Assembly: GCF_002335525.1 (NCBI RefSeq)
Contig: NZ_BDUF01000015.1
Span: 1 to 57,450, forward strand
Direction of reading: 5' to 3'
Source of the DNA: Effusibacillus lacus
GTDB taxonomy: Bacteria; Bacillota; Bacilli; Tumebacillales; Effusibacillaceae
DNA: 57,450 bases
The notes under the pieces are model-generated. The model saw only the letters and a list, made by a program, of their open reading frames with translations, was not told where the DNA came from and did not search any database. Positions within the stretch are counted from its first letter, which is position 1. Each line of letters opens with the position of its first letter. Below, in pieces: positions 42,268 through 50,860 of the stretch. The position numbers and the translations under genes were made by a program.

Positions 42268-43230
42268 ATGGCCACCAGGAAATGGTTCCGATATACGTTA
42301 CTCGCATTGGGTACGTTTGCCTATCTGGGTGTATCCAGCTTGTTGCTGGTTTTCTACGGACCCTTTGAACACTTGCGTTCAACGGTGGTAGGGTCGATTC
42401 TGACCTCGCGCCACCCCCAATATGCACACTTCTTTCTGTCGGAAGAACAATTGAAGCATTACCAGCCGATGAGGGTTGACGCGGGAGTGGAAGGAAGTTA
42501 TGACCTGGCGAGTTTTGAAAATATTACTGACGACAGGATTGAAGTACTGCCCATCGAAGAGAAAATGTTTACCGGCAAGTTGATGATAGTCCACGACCCG
42601 AAACGCATCAAGGTGGAGGTAACGCAGCACCTGTACGATGTAGGGGAGCTTGTCAGCGAAATGGCACAGCGCGCAGATGCGGTAGCGGCCATCAATGCGG
42701 GAGGTTTTTCCGACGTGGCCGGCAGGGGTACCGGCGGCATCCCGCTGGGACTGACCATCTCGGGCGGCAAACAAATTACCGAACCCACTGGTGATCCCAT
42801 TATCGGGTTCACCAAGGAAGGTGCGCTTGTGATCGGGAAGTACAAGCCGGAGGACATCGCCAAACTTGGGTTGCAGGAGGCAGTTTCTTTCGGGCCGCAG
42901 CTTATCCATGAAGGGAAAGGTCTGATTACTTCGGGGGACGGCGGCTGGGGCCGTGCGGCACGAACCGCTATCGGACAACGGGAAGACGGCGCGGTATTGA
43001 TGCTGGTGGTTCAGGGAAGAGGCAGCGGCGGTATCGGTGCCACCTTGAAAGACCTTGAACGGATCCTGCTGCAGCATGGAGCTGTTACGGCATGCAATCT
43101 GGACGGCGGTTTCAGTGCGGAAATGTGGATGGAGGGAGAATTGATCGTGCCTCCTTCCAACCCTTTGGGGGAACGACCGGTTGCCACTGCATTTATTGTT
43201 GCCAAGTCGCGAGGGGGCCAGGAAAAATGA
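42268..43230 (+). CDS. Phosphodiester glycosidase (NAGPA-domain) family membrane protein
   Basis: The 320-residue protein has an N-terminal signal-anchor (about 10-30) and a NAGPA domain: AAINAGGFSDVAGRGTGGIP, FGPQLIHEGKG, RTAIGQREDGAVLMLVVQGR and NLDGGFSAEM. The family hydrolyses phosphodiester-linked sugars at the cell surface and is often tied to exopolysaccharide. No ribosome site is very strong (GGGGAGATG). It overlaps the next gene by four bases. Confidence 0.85.
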   Translation: MATRKWFRYTLLALGTFAYLGVSSLLLVFYGPFEHLRSTVVGSILTSRHPQYAHFFLSEEQLKHYQPMRVDAGVEGSYDLASFENITDDRIEVLPIEEKMFTGKLMIVHDPKRIKVEVTQHLYDVGELVSEMAQRADAVAAINAGGFSDVAGRGTGGIPLGLTISGGKQITEPTGDPIIGFTKEGALVIGKYKPEDIAKLGLQEAVSFGPQLIHEGKGLITSGDGGWGRAARTAIGQREDGAVLMLVVQGRGSGGIGATLKDLERILLQHGAVTACNLDGGFSAEMWMEGELIVPPSNPLGERPVATAFIVAKSRGGQEK

Positions 43231-43943
43231 AGGTAAACATTACCAAAAAATGGGCAATCGCGATTTCTTCGCTGATCACCCTGCAGCTAAGCGTCTTCTA
43301 CACGATCGAGCTGTATCTAACTCCGTCCCATGTGGATACTTTCAGCACAGTCGCAACGGCAAGCGCTCAAGAAAAGAAAATTCAGCCGCCGGATGGCGAT
43401 GTATTGTATGACATTGACAAGAAGGGTTACACCATAGCCATCTATGACGGACAGAAATGGGTGGAGATCAGGAACCGGGATGACAAGGTCTTGGCGGAAG
43501 CGGAACTGCCCGGTCTTCATTACCTCAAGTGGCTGGACAACGGCTCCACGTTGTTCTATATCCGGAAAGTCCAAAGCCGGAATGAAATAGGGGTATACAA
43601 GGTCCCGCAGAAGAAGGTCATCCCATTGCATGTCCTTCCGTCCGGCAACGTAAAAATCGAGAAAGTCTATTACGCTTCCTACTCCCAGATCATATATACA
43701 ATCTATCGGCAGGACAATCAGCTTTACGTTGCCTCTTACGAGTCCATCCTGGGCTGGAAGGCGCGTTCACTGGCGGGAATTGGTCTAAAGGACAGTTGGC
43801 TGGATGAAAAAGAAGGCCTCCTTTACATCAAGGACCAGCAGGAGCGGATCCGAAAATTCACAAACGGCAAGTTCGAAGGAGAGAAGGAAGACCCGGCACC
43901 GCCACGCGTGGAGGTTCCCCAGAATCAACATTTGAGGCCTTGA
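43227..43943 (+). CDS. Unknown secreted/anchored protein coupled to the phosphodiester glycosidase
   Basis: The 238-residue protein starts at ATG 43227, overlapping the previous stop as ATGA. It has a hydrophobic N-terminal segment (about 9-30, WAIAISSLITLQLSVFYTIE), then a mostly beta-rich outer domain with WD/propeller-like motifs (YLKWLDNGSTLFYIRK, VYYASYSQIIYTIYRQDNQL). No family is recognised. Tight coupling suggests it works with the glycosidase outside the membrane. Confidence 0.65.
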   Translation: MKVNITKKWAIAISSLITLQLSVFYTIELYLTPSHVDTFSTVATASAQEKKIQPPDGDVLYDIDKKGYTIAIYDGQKWVEIRNRDDKVLAEAELPGLHYLKWLDNGSTLFYIRKVQSRNEIGVYKVPQKKVIPLHVLPSGNVKIEKVYYASYSQIIYTIYRQDNQLYVASYESILGWKARSLAGIGLKDSWLDEKEGLLYIKDQQERIRKFTNGKFEGEKEDPAPPRVEVPQNQHLRP

Positions 43944-43960
43944 GAAGGCCAGCGTATAGA

Positions 43961-44245
43961 TTATCCTCCACCACGGAGTGCCTTCAGACGAAATTGAGAA
44001 ACCAACACGTCCACAACCTCCGGTTCCCCGCAGAATGTGATAAATGTGCGGGGAACTTTCATTACTTTTGAGAATGATACCGAATCTTCCGGTTCCAGAA
44101 GGGCAGTCCAACCTTCCCCTTCAATCAGGGTGGAACCTTCTTGGCGCGAACCCTGTGCAGTGATCTCCAGCTCTCTTCCACCCAGGTCAAGAAGGAATTG
44201 TTTGTAGGTGGATTGATAAAGACCCCGAAACTCCAGGCGAATCAA
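43961..44245 (-). CDS. Small unknown protein next to the MoaD-like gene
   Basis: A 94-residue protein without recognised domain (MIRLEFRGLYQSTYKQFLLD...), mixed charged and hydrophobic, with one cysteine and a C-terminal GGG. It lies three bases after the MoaD-like stop on the same strand and so shares its transcript. The terminal glycines recall MoaD/ThiS-type tails, but the rest gives no support for that. A link to AOR cofactor chemistry is possible and unproved. Confidence 0.6.
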   Translation of the reverse strand: MIRLEFRGLYQSTYKQFLLDLGGRELEITAQGSRQEGSTLIEGEGWTALLEPEDSVSFSKVMKVPRTFITFCGEPEVVDVLVSQFRLKALRGGG

Positions 44246-44248
44246 GGA

Positions 44249-44524
44249 TTAACCTCCTCCTACAGGTGGAATCAGGGCCACTTCGTCCGTTGCAGACAGA
44301 ATGGTGTCCAAACCGTTCCCGTGGATGATATTCTTCCCGTTGACAAACACATGCACATGCTGTCTCAATCGCTCATCTGCATCGAATAATTCCTGGCGAA
44401 AAGCGGGATATTTGTCGATAAGAGATGTCAATAACTCCCGAATAGTCTGACCCTCCCGGATATCCAGCAAGACTTCTTTGCCGGAGACAATTTCGCGGAA
44501 AGTGGCGAAAACTTTAACCACCAT
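44249..44524 (-). CDS. MoaD/ThiS-family ubiquitin-like sulfur carrier
   Basis: A 91-residue protein with the beta-grasp pattern MVVKVFATFREIVSGKEVLL, IRELLTSLIDKYP and the end PPVGGG, whose terminal Gly-Gly can be adenylated and thiocarboxylated. MoaD supplies sulfur for molybdopterin; AOR-associated MoaD-like carriers are known for tungsten enzymes. ATG 44524 (minus) follows GGGGGGAG. The gene is divergent from csoR and lies 2.1 kb from the AOR gene. Confidence 0.88.
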   Translation of the reverse strand: MVVKVFATFREIVSGKEVLLDIREGQTIRELLTSLIDKYPAFRQELFDADERLRQHVHVFVNGKNIIHGNGLDTILSATDEVALIPPVGGG

Positions 44525-44585
44525 GGAACTCCCCCCTTTTTTCTTAAGAGTACCACAGGTTTTGTAATTCTTCACAGTTTGTTTA

Positions 44586-44616
44586 TTGACTACGGTAGGG
44601 GGGTATTGTATATAAT
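44586..44616 (+). promoter_or_regulatory. csoR promoter with a CsoR-like operator
   Basis: TTGACT (44586-44591) and TATAAT (44611-44616) are 19 bases apart. Between them TACGGTAGGGGGGTATTGTA has the G-tract and flanking TA-rich arms typical of CsoR operators, so Cu-free CsoR would block RNA polymerase here. This gives autoregulation of csoR-copA-copZ. Confidence 0.65.
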
Positions 44617-44646
44617 AGAGGTGTCAGAGGAAGGGGGGTTCCGGTT

Positions 44647-44919
44647 ATGTACGCCTACCATTGCGATAAAGAGGATTTGTTGAAACGACTGAAGAAGATT
44701 GAGGGGCAAATCAGAGGCATTCAGAAGATGATTGAAGAAGACCGCTATTGTGTGGACATTTTGGCACAGTTGGCTGCCGTCAAAGCGGCCACAAACAAAG
44801 TGGGACTGAGCCTGATTGACAGTCACACCAAAGGCTGTGTGTCAAACGCCATTAAAGAAGGGGATGGTTCCAAACATATCGAGGAATTAATGGAAGTGAT
44901 CCGGGTCTTCACCAAATAA
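44647..44919 (+). CDS. csoR: Copper-sensing repressor CsoR
   Basis: The 90-residue DUF156/CsoR protein carries the Cys-His-Cys copper(I) site: Cys35 in DRYCVDIL, then His and Cys in SHTKGC. KRLKKIEGQIRGIQKMIEED is the helical DNA-binding face. It releases DNA when Cu(I) binds and lies directly before the copper ATPase gene, with the matching operator upstream. Confidence 0.93.
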   Translation: MYAYHCDKEDLLKRLKKIEGQIRGIQKMIEEDRYCVDILAQLAAVKAATNKVGLSLIDSHTKGCVSNAIKEGDGSKHIEELMEVIRVFTK

Positions 44920-44953
44920 AGATGCCTGGTGAAACAATGGAAGAAGGAGGGTC

Positions 44954-47161
44954 ATGATGAGTCACACCGCCGCTGGAGCAGAAAAGGAAGCCATCCACAA
45001 AGAACGGGTGGAACTGGCGATCACCGGGATGACCTGTGCCGCCTGTTCAACCCGTGTAGAAAAACGGCTGAACAAATTAACCGGAGTTTTGAAGGCAAAC
45101 GTTAACCTTGCCAGTGAGAAAGCGATGGTTGAATATGATGCGGATGCAACGAACGTAAAAGCAATCATCGACTTGGTTGAAAAAACGGGTTACGGCGCTA
45201 AGGAAATCGTCCAGGTAAACGAAGATGAGGAACGCCTGCGTCGGAAGAAGGAATACGAAAAACTCGAACTTCGATTGATTATAGCTTCCTTGTTGACATT
45301 GCCGTTTTTGATTGAAATGACAGGAATGTTCGCCCAGTCGGAAGTCATGGTATCCGAATATTTACAGTTCGGGCTGGCAACCATTGTCCAGTTCTGGATC
45401 GGGTGGCGGTTCTACGAAGGAGCGTATAAGTCCCTTCGTGGCGGAAGCGCCAACATGGATGTGCTGGTCGCGATCGGTACATCCGCAGCTTATTTTTACA
45501 GCGTTTACTATACGTTCGTCGAGCCGGGCGATATCTATTACGAAGCGTCCACCGTCATTATCACGCTTATCCTGTTGGGCAAGTTCTTGGAACTGCGCGC
45601 CAAAGGACGCACTTCCGAGGCAATCAAGAAGCTTATGAAACTGCAGGCAAAGACCGCGCGTGTAATCCGTGGTGACCGGGAGCAGGACATTCCGATTGAA
45701 GAGGTAAGGGTCGGAGACATTATTCTTGTTCGTCCCGGAGAAAAAGTGCCTGTTGATGGCATCATCACGGAAGGCCATTCCACACTGGATGAATCGATGA
45801 TTACGGGTGAAAGCGTACCGGTGAGCAAAGCGGTCGGTGACGAAGTAATTGGGGCCACAATAAATAAACACGGATCTTTCCGGTTTCGAGCGACAAAAGT
45901 GGGAAAAGACACAGCCCTTGCGCAGATTATCCGTCTCGTTGACGAGGCCCAAGGATCGAAAGCTCCCATTCAGCGCTTGGCAGACAAGATTGCCGGCATA
46001 TTCGTACCGGTTGTCATGGGAATCGCCGTTATCACCTTCCTGATCACCTGGCTGTTGACTGATTTTCAAACGGCCATGATTCATGCAGTTGCGGTTCTGG
46101 TCATTGCCTGTCCGTGTGCCCTGGGGCTGGCCACACCAACGGCCATTATGGTGGGCACCGGTCGTGGGGCCGAGAGCGGAATTTTGATCAAGGGCGGAGA
46201 ATCCCTGGAAACAGCCCATAAAATAACGACTGTAGTACTGGACAAGACGGGAACCATTACCAAGGGCAAACCGGAAGTGACCGATCTTGTGCCTGCCGGT
46301 TCTTTTTCAGAGCGGAAACTGCTGAGGTTGGCCGCAAGCGGCGAAATCGGGTCGGAACACCCGGTGGCCGGGGCAATCGTGGAGAAGGCGAAGGCAGAAG
46401 GCATTGATCTTGCGGAATCCAGTCATTTTCAAGCCATTCCGGGACACGGAATCGAAGCGGAAGTGGACGGGAAGAAGGTTCTCATCGGCAACCTGAAATT
46501 GATGAAGGACCGGGGGGTGGATGTATCAGACTGGACCAGGCAAATGGAAGAGCTTGAAAGCGAAGGCAAGACGGTTATGATGGCAGCGGTTGAGGGAAGC
46601 CTGGCCGGCTTGCTGGCGGTGGCCGACACGGTGAAGGAGACTTCCGCAGAGGCAATCGATGCGTTAAAGCAAATGGGAATCGAAGTGGTCATGATAACAG
46701 GCGACAACCGGCGCACGGCAGAAGCCATTGCCCGGCAAGTGGGAATTGAGCGGGTGCTGGCGGAGGTGTTGCCGGAGCATAAGGCGGAGCAGGTCAGCCA
46801 ACTGAAGGAGCAAGGCAAGGTTGTGGCCATGGTGGGCGACGGCATCAATGATGCGCCTGCTTTGGCGGCAGCCGATGTCGGTATGGCAATTGGAACCGGT
46901 ACAGATGTCGCCATGGAAGCGGCTGACGTTACCCTCATGCGAGGGGATCTCAGGAGTATACCGGATGCCATCAGCCTGTCTAAGATGACCATGAAAAAGA
47001 TCAGGCAAAACCTGTTCTGGGCTTTTATTTACAATGTAATCGGAATTCCCATTGCCGCATTCGGATTCTTGAGTCCCATCATTGCAGGGGCCGCGATGGC
47101 TCTCAGTTCCGTTTCTGTCGTATCCAATTCGCTTCTGTTGAAGCGTTGGAAAGCTTCATAA
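44954..47161 (+). CDS. copA: Copper-exporting P-type ATPase CopA
   Basis: The 735-residue P1B-ATPase exports Cu(I). It has one N-terminal heavy-metal domain ([10 protein letters not shown], residues 25-34) rather than the two of B. subtilis CopA, the membrane metal site CPC ([12 protein letters not shown]), the phosphorylated Asp in DKTGTIT, the TGES loop, and [10 protein letters not shown]. Start ATG 44954 (or 44957) follows AAGAAGGAGGG. The gene is in line with csoR and copZ. Confidence 0.95.
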   Translation: MMSHTAAGAEKEAIHKERVELAITGMTCAACSTRVEKRLNKLTGVLKANVNLASEKAMVEYDADATNVKAIIDLVEKTGYGAKEIVQVNEDEERLRRKKEYEKLELRLIIASLLTLPFLIEMTGMFAQSEVMVSEYLQFGLATIVQFWIGWRFYEGAYKSLRGGSANMDVLVAIGTSAAYFYSVYYTFVEPGDIYYEASTVIITLILLGKFLELRAKGRTSEAIKKLMKLQAKTARVIRGDREQDIPIEEVRVGDIILVRPGEKVPVDGIITEGHSTLDESMITGESVPVSKAVGDEVIGATINKHGSFRFRATKVGKDTALAQIIRLVDEAQGSKAPIQRLADKIAGIFVPVVMGIAVITFLITWLLTDFQTAMIHAVAVLVIACPCALGLATPTAIMVGTGRGAESGILIKGGESLETAHKITTVVLDKTGTITKGKPEVTDLVPAGSFSERKLLRLAASGEIGSEHPVAGAIVEKAKAEGIDLAESSHFQAIPGHGIEAEVDGKKVLIGNLKLMKDRGVDVSDWTRQMEELESEGKTVMMAAVEGSLAGLLAVADTVKETSAEAIDALKQMGIEVVMITGDNRRTAEAIARQVGIERVLAEVLPEHKAEQVSQLKEQGKVVAMVGDGINDAPALAAADVGMAIGTGTDVAMEAADVTLMRGDLRSIPDAISLSKMTMKKIRQNLFWAFIYNVIGIPIAAFGFLSPIIAGAAMALSSVSVVSNSLLLKRWKAS

Positions 47162-47189
47162 CAAACCATTTATCAAGGAGGAATTAACT

Positions 47190-47396
47190 ATGGCAACTGT
47201 AACACTGAATGTAAAAGGCATGTCCTGCGGACATTGCGTGAAAGCGATTGAAGGAGCACTTGGCGAGTTGAACGGGGTGGAACGGGCCCTTGTAGATCTG
47301 CAAGGAGGCACCGTTACGGTGGAATACCGGGAAGAATCCGTAAGCGTTGATCAAATGAAAGAAGCGATTGAAGATGCAGGCTACGATGTGGCCTGA
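47190..47396 (+). CDS. copZ: Copper chaperone CopZ
   Basis: A 68-residue heavy-metal-associated domain with the motif GMSCGHCVKAIE (Cu(I) ligands Cys13/Cys16) and the beta-alpha-beta pattern. It delivers Cu(I) to CopA and can load CsoR. The ATG follows AAGGAGG, 28 bases after copA. Its 3' end overlaps a small minus-strand gene by 16 bases. Confidence 0.94.
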   Translation: MATVTLNVKGMSCGHCVKAIEGALGELNGVERALVDLQGGTVTVEYREESVSVDQMKEAIEDAGYDVA

Positions 47397-47491
47397 GACT
47401 CCTGTTGGTTAACCAGGATAAACAAGTAGTTCAAATAGCTTTGCAGATCCAGTTGACCGTTGCGGATGAACAGTTCCAATGGGGTGATCAT
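47381..47491 (-). CDS. 36-residue minus-strand microprotein overlapping the end of copZ
   Basis: On the minus strand ATG (47491) follows GGAGG with seven bases between and encodes MITPLELFIRNGQLDLQSYL then NYLFILVNQQESQATS, helical with leucine-rich faces. A TATACT -10-like sequence lies upstream (minus, near 47530). The stop lies within the copZ coding end. No family recognised. The strong ribosome site is the main support. Confidence 0.5.
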   Translation of the reverse strand: MITPLELFIRNGQLDLQSYLNYLFILVNQQESQATS

Positions 47492-47579
47492 TCTACCAAC
47501 CTCCCAAATCTTTATTGATAGTAGTATAGGCGGGGAAAACGCATTTTATACCTTGATCTGATAGAATTTGCAAAAAATG

Positions 47580-47627
47580 ATAGAATGGCAAAAAACCTGC
47601 AGCCCTGCAGGTTTTTTGCCATTCTAT
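47580..47627. terminator. Perfect 23-bp palindrome (long hairpin), probable bidirectional terminator
   Basis: Arms at 47580-47602 and 47605-47627 are exact reverse complements with a CC spacer. Each arm includes CAAAAAACCTGCAG or its complement, so each strand has a T6 run in the stem. It lies one base past the stop of the minus-strand gene 47629-47727. A similar sequence, GATAGAATTTGCAAAAAA, precedes it as a direct partial repeat (47560-47577). Confidence 0.75.
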
Positions 47628-47628
47628 G

Positions 47629-47727
47629 TCAGGCATCCGCGCCGTTTGGGACCAGGAGAAGAAACAATACGAAAATAATCAGGAACACGACTGCCCAACG
47701 TGTATAAGCCCCAAAACAACCGTACAT
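47629..47727 (-). CDS. 32-residue membrane microprotein, YjcZ-like
   Basis: The minus-strand ATG at 47727 follows AAAGGGGGA and encodes MYGCFGAYTRWAVVFLIIFV, then LFLLLVPNGADA. Residues 11-27 form one membrane segment. The MYG-Gly/aromatic start followed by a single hydrophobic helix recalls the small YjcZ sporulation-coat protein family of bacilli, though with fewer glycines. The long hairpin immediately after its stop is the obvious terminator. Confidence 0.55.
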   Translation of the reverse strand: MYGCFGAYTRWAVVFLIIFVLFLLLVPNGADA

Positions 47728-47887
47728 CTCGAGTCCCCCTTTCTGGAAGTCATCACTACATATAATGCGGATGACCGTTCAAATGTAAGAGACAAAAGCC
47801 CGCTTCAGGCAAAATCGGCACCTGCGGAGAACCCGGCATAGAGACCTGTCTTCACTGGAATAATGAAAAAAGTCGGGAGGTGATGGG

Positions 47888-48787
47888 GTGGAGTACCGGG
47901 AACGGGTAAGCAAACTGGCAGCATGGATTGCGGTAGCTTCCAATATCTTGTTGACGGTACTGAAACTGGTTATCGGATATATCTTTGCAAGTAATGCACT
48001 GGTGGCCGACGGGTATCACTCGGCTGCTGACGTATTGGCATCCGTTGCGGTGCTGATTGCCATGAAAGTATCAAACCGTCCGGCTGACGAAGATCACCCC
48101 TATGGTCATGGAAAAGCGGAAGTCATCGCATCTGCGGTAGTTGCGGGGGTTTTGACGGTAGCTTCGTTGGAAATCGGCATCGGATCCATTGAGGCCCTGA
48201 CGGAGCCCGCTCACAAACCGCATTGGATCGCGTTTGCCACTGCAGGTTTCTCCTGGATCCTGAAACAATTGTTGTATACCTATACTTTGCGTCTCGGCAA
48301 GAAGTTGAAGTCACCCGGGTTGGTCGCAACGGCTATTGATCATCAGGCGGATGTGTACGCTTCGATTGCCGCTGTGGCGGGAATCGGTGCCGCGTTGATC
48401 GGAAGCCGCTTACAGATGCCGGTCTTTTATTACGCTGATCCGGTTGCAGGATTTGTCGTGGCTTTACTGATTCTCAAGCTGGCTTATGAGACAGGGCGGG
48501 AAGCGGTCGAGATCCTGATGGAGCGAAATGTCGACCCGGATAAGCTGCATGCGTTCAGCCGCACCATTTTTTCCGTCCAACATGTCAAGCGGTTGGATCG
48601 ACTTAGGGCCCGCGCCCATGGACATTACATATTGGTGGATGTACGAGTGGGGGTGCCGGGTACGATCACCGTTCAGGAAGGACACGATGTGGCCCGTTCC
48701 ATTCGGGATTCCATCAAACGTGATCATCCCGATGTAAAGGAGGTTTTGGTGCATGTAAACCCTTGGTACGAGAATGAGGAAAAATGA
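47888..48787 (+). CDS. Cation diffusion facilitator (CDF) metal transporter
   Basis: The 299-residue protein has six membrane segments and the CDF metal motifs ALVADGYHSAADVLAS (segment 2: D-x3-H/D) and ATAIDHQADVYAS (segment 5), followed by a cytoplasmic domain with RARAHGHYILVDVRVGV and DVKEVLVHVNPW. The first motif has HSAAD, where zinc and manganese transporters use HSLxD or DSxxD. It likely exports Zn, Mn or Fe by proton antiport. A GTG start follows GGGAGGTG. Confidence 0.9.
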   Translation: MEYRERVSKLAAWIAVASNILLTVLKLVIGYIFASNALVADGYHSAADVLASVAVLIAMKVSNRPADEDHPYGHGKAEVIASAVVAGVLTVASLEIGIGSIEALTEPAHKPHWIAFATAGFSWILKQLLYTYTLRLGKKLKSPGLVATAIDHQADVYASIAAVAGIGAALIGSRLQMPVFYYADPVAGFVVALLILKLAYETGREAVEILMERNVDPDKLHAFSRTIFSVQHVKRLDRLRARAHGHYILVDVRVGVPGTITVQEGHDVARSIRDSIKRDHPDVKEVLVHVNPWYENEEK

Positions 48788-48812
48788 AAAAGGGGACTAC
48801 AAAGTCCCCGCA
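48787..48812 (-). terminator. Terminator of the SDR gene, overlapping its stop codon
   Basis: GGGGACT (48792-48798) and AGTCCCC (48803-48809) form the stem. Read on the minus strand it is followed by CCCCTTTTTCATTTT. The SDR stop codon lies in the loop, and the CDF gene ends just upstream, so it may serve both converging genes. Confidence 0.7.
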
Positions 48813-49594
48813 TATCCCAAAAAACCTTTGTCCAGCCAAGCTCCGCCGTCCAGTGTCACACATTCGCCTGTCATGTAATCAGCATAAGGCGACACCATAT
48901 AACTTGCCAGGTTGGCGATTTCTTCGGGTGTTCCCAACCGGCGCAAAGGAACTCCTTCAACTACCTTCTGAGCGATTTCCGGCGTTCCAAACAGCCTGTC
49001 TGCCCCACCCGTATTCTCAATTGGACCGGGAGCAATTGCATTTACCCGTATGCCATACCGACCCCATTCAGCGGCAAGGGTTCGCGTCATCATTAGGACC
49101 CCCGCCTTCGCCGAAGCGGAATGAACAACACCGGGGGACCCCGTCCACGCGTAAGTAGCGACCATATTCAGAATGTTGCCCTTTCTTCCTTCCTGGATCC
49201 ACCGTTTGCCCACCGCATGGGAACAATAGAAGGTTCCGTTCAGCACAATATTGACTACCGAATTCCAACCGTTAATCGTCAGTTTCTCCGCAGGACAAAT
49301 GAAGTTTCCCGCCGCGTTGTTAACCAGAATGTCAATGGATCCAAAATGGGAAATCGTATTCTCCACCATGTTCTCCACTTGATCGGGATTTCTTACGTCA
49401 CATTGGATCGCCAATGCTTCTCCCCCGTTGTTTTCAATATCTTGTACCACCGTCTGCAAATTCTCCAGGTTGCGGCTTGCCACAACGACCTTCGCTCCCA
49501 GATCGGCAAATTTGAGTGCCATTGCGCGCCCCATTCCGGTGGCCCCGCCGGTTACGATTGCCACTTGACCGTGCAGCGTGTTTTTTGCCAACAT
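48797..49594 (-). CDS. 2,4-dienoyl-CoA reductase-like short-chain dehydrogenase
   Basis: A 265-residue SDR with the nucleotide motif VTGGATGMGRAMAL, NNAAGNFICPAE and HSASAKAGV. The usual catalytic YxxxK is replaced by an HSASAKAG arrangement with Tyr upstream (VATYAWTGSPGVVHSASAKA), as in 2,4-dienoyl-CoA reductases, which handle polyunsaturated fatty acids. The ending GYAGTL is typical. AAAGGAGGAGAAG precedes the start on the minus strand. It is a single-gene unit. Confidence 0.85.
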   Translation of the reverse strand: MLAKNTLHGQVAIVTGGATGMGRAMALKFADLGAKVVVASRNLENLQTVVQDIENNGGEALAIQCDVRNPDQVENMVENTISHFGSIDILVNNAAGNFICPAEKLTINGWNSVVNIVLNGTFYCSHAVGKRWIQEGRKGNILNMVATYAWTGSPGVVHSASAKAGVLMMTRTLAAEWGRYGIRVNAIAPGPIENTGGADRLFGTPEIAQKVVEGVPLRRLGTPEEIANLASYMVSPYADYMTGECVTLDGGAWLDKGFLGYAGTL

Positions 49595-49746
49595 ATTCTT
49601 CTCCTCCTTTGTTCCATTTGTAATTTCGCCGTTATCTGAATATTCCCTTCTTATTTCGTCACCGTCTTGTACTAATCCCTGGACTTGCCGAATATGTTGA
49701 GAACAGGTGAGTGGACAGCCGTTGAACGAAAAAGGAGTGGTTTCAC

Positions 49747-50754
49747 ATGCGCAAATCGTTTGCCCTTCTGATGGCGGCCATCCTTGTGTTGAGTCTGGGA
49801 TTGGCCGGCTGCGGTAAACGAACGATGGACAATGTGGTCAAGGATTTGCAAGGGGTGCAGAAAAGCCTGAAATCTTACCAGAGCAAAGCGATGATGGTGG
49901 TGCAGCAGCCCCAATCGACCACCAAGTATTACATTGAAACCTGGTATCAGGCACCCAATCTTTATCGGATTGCCCTTGGCAATGAACAGAAGGAAATCAA
50001 CCAAGTGATTGTGCGGAACGAAGAAGGTATTTTTGTCGTGAATCCCCAGTTAAAAAAGAGTTTCCGGTTCCGGGGCGATTGGGCGGAAGAGCATGGAGGC
50101 CACGTCTATCTGTACCATGCAATGATTGACAGGATTATAAAATCACAAGATAAAAAGTTCTCCGCGAAAGAAGGAGCGGTTGTCATTGAAATGCCGATGA
50201 TGCCCGAAAATCCGATCATCTCCAAGCAACAGGTTTTGCTGGATGACAGAAAACTTTATCCGAAGCAAATGATCTTGCTGAACAAGGATGAACAGCCGGT
50301 GGTGACAGTGAATTATGAATCCTTTGAAACCGGAATGAGCTTTAACAAGGATGCGTTCACACCGGAAGCGGCCATGGCTATGGGCAAAGACAAAGGGGCG
50401 GTCCCGGTTACGGCGGGCAAAACCGATTTTGGCGCAATCGAACCGACCTATTTACCCAAGGACTTCACGTTCAAGGAAATCAAGGAACAAGAAGGTGCCA
50501 TTTACCTGATTTATCAGGATGGAAAAGGCAAAGCGCTGACAATTGTCGAACGGCGTCCGGCGCCGGGCGTGGCCGTTCTGCCGGAATCCGAAGTGCATGA
50601 TCTGTATGGCATCCCTGCAGTTGTAACAGGGGCGGGTGATGTGAAGACCATGTACTGGACTGCACGGGGCGTGGAGTTCTCAATGACCGCTTCACTTCCT
50701 GTTCAGGAAATGGCAAAAATTGCCCAGTCGACAATGGGGATGACGGGCAAATAG
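49747..50754 (+). CDS. ydcC: YdcC-type LolA-like lipoprotein (sporulation associated)
   Basis: A 335-residue lipoprotein (lipobox LAGC near residue 21) with a LolA/LolB-type fold in the first 200 residues (KYYIETWYQAPNLYRIAL) and a DUF4367-like C-terminal part (about 210-330). It lies directly upstream of alr, as ydcC does in Bacillus subtilis, where it is a sporulation-controlled gene. The ligand is unknown. AAAAGGAG precedes the ATG. Confidence 0.85.
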   Translation: MRKSFALLMAAILVLSLGLAGCGKRTMDNVVKDLQGVQKSLKSYQSKAMMVVQQPQSTTKYYIETWYQAPNLYRIALGNEQKEINQVIVRNEEGIFVVNPQLKKSFRFRGDWAEEHGGHVYLYHAMIDRIIKSQDKKFSAKEGAVVIEMPMMPENPIISKQQVLLDDRKLYPKQMILLNKDEQPVVTVNYESFETGMSFNKDAFTPEAAMAMGKDKGAVPVTAGKTDFGAIEPTYLPKDFTFKEIKEQEGAIYLIYQDGKGKALTIVERRPAPGVAVLPESEVHDLYGIPAVVTGAGDVKTMYWTARGVEFSMTASLPVQEMAKIAQSTMGMTGK

Positions 50755-50774
50755 CAGAACGGTGGACTATTGTC

Positions 50775-50797
50775 GGGGCGGGGGACCGCCCCTTTTT
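50775..50797 (+). terminator. Intrinsic terminator after ydcC
   Basis: GGGGCGG (50775-50781) pairs with CCGCCCC (50786-50792) across GGGA, followed by T5. Confidence 0.85.
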
Positions 50798-50860
50798 CTG
50801 CATCTATTGACGCGCGTGTCCCGCGTTGTTACGCTTATAAAAACAAAGTGAGGGTGCAGC

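Noticed and set aside
45362-46219. 285-codon minus-strand open frame
   Set aside because: Antisense to copA with no motif of its own.
47626-47841. 71-codon plus-strand frame after copZ
   Set aside because: It begins inside the hairpin arm, has no ribosome site, and runs opposite a better-supported minus-strand gene.
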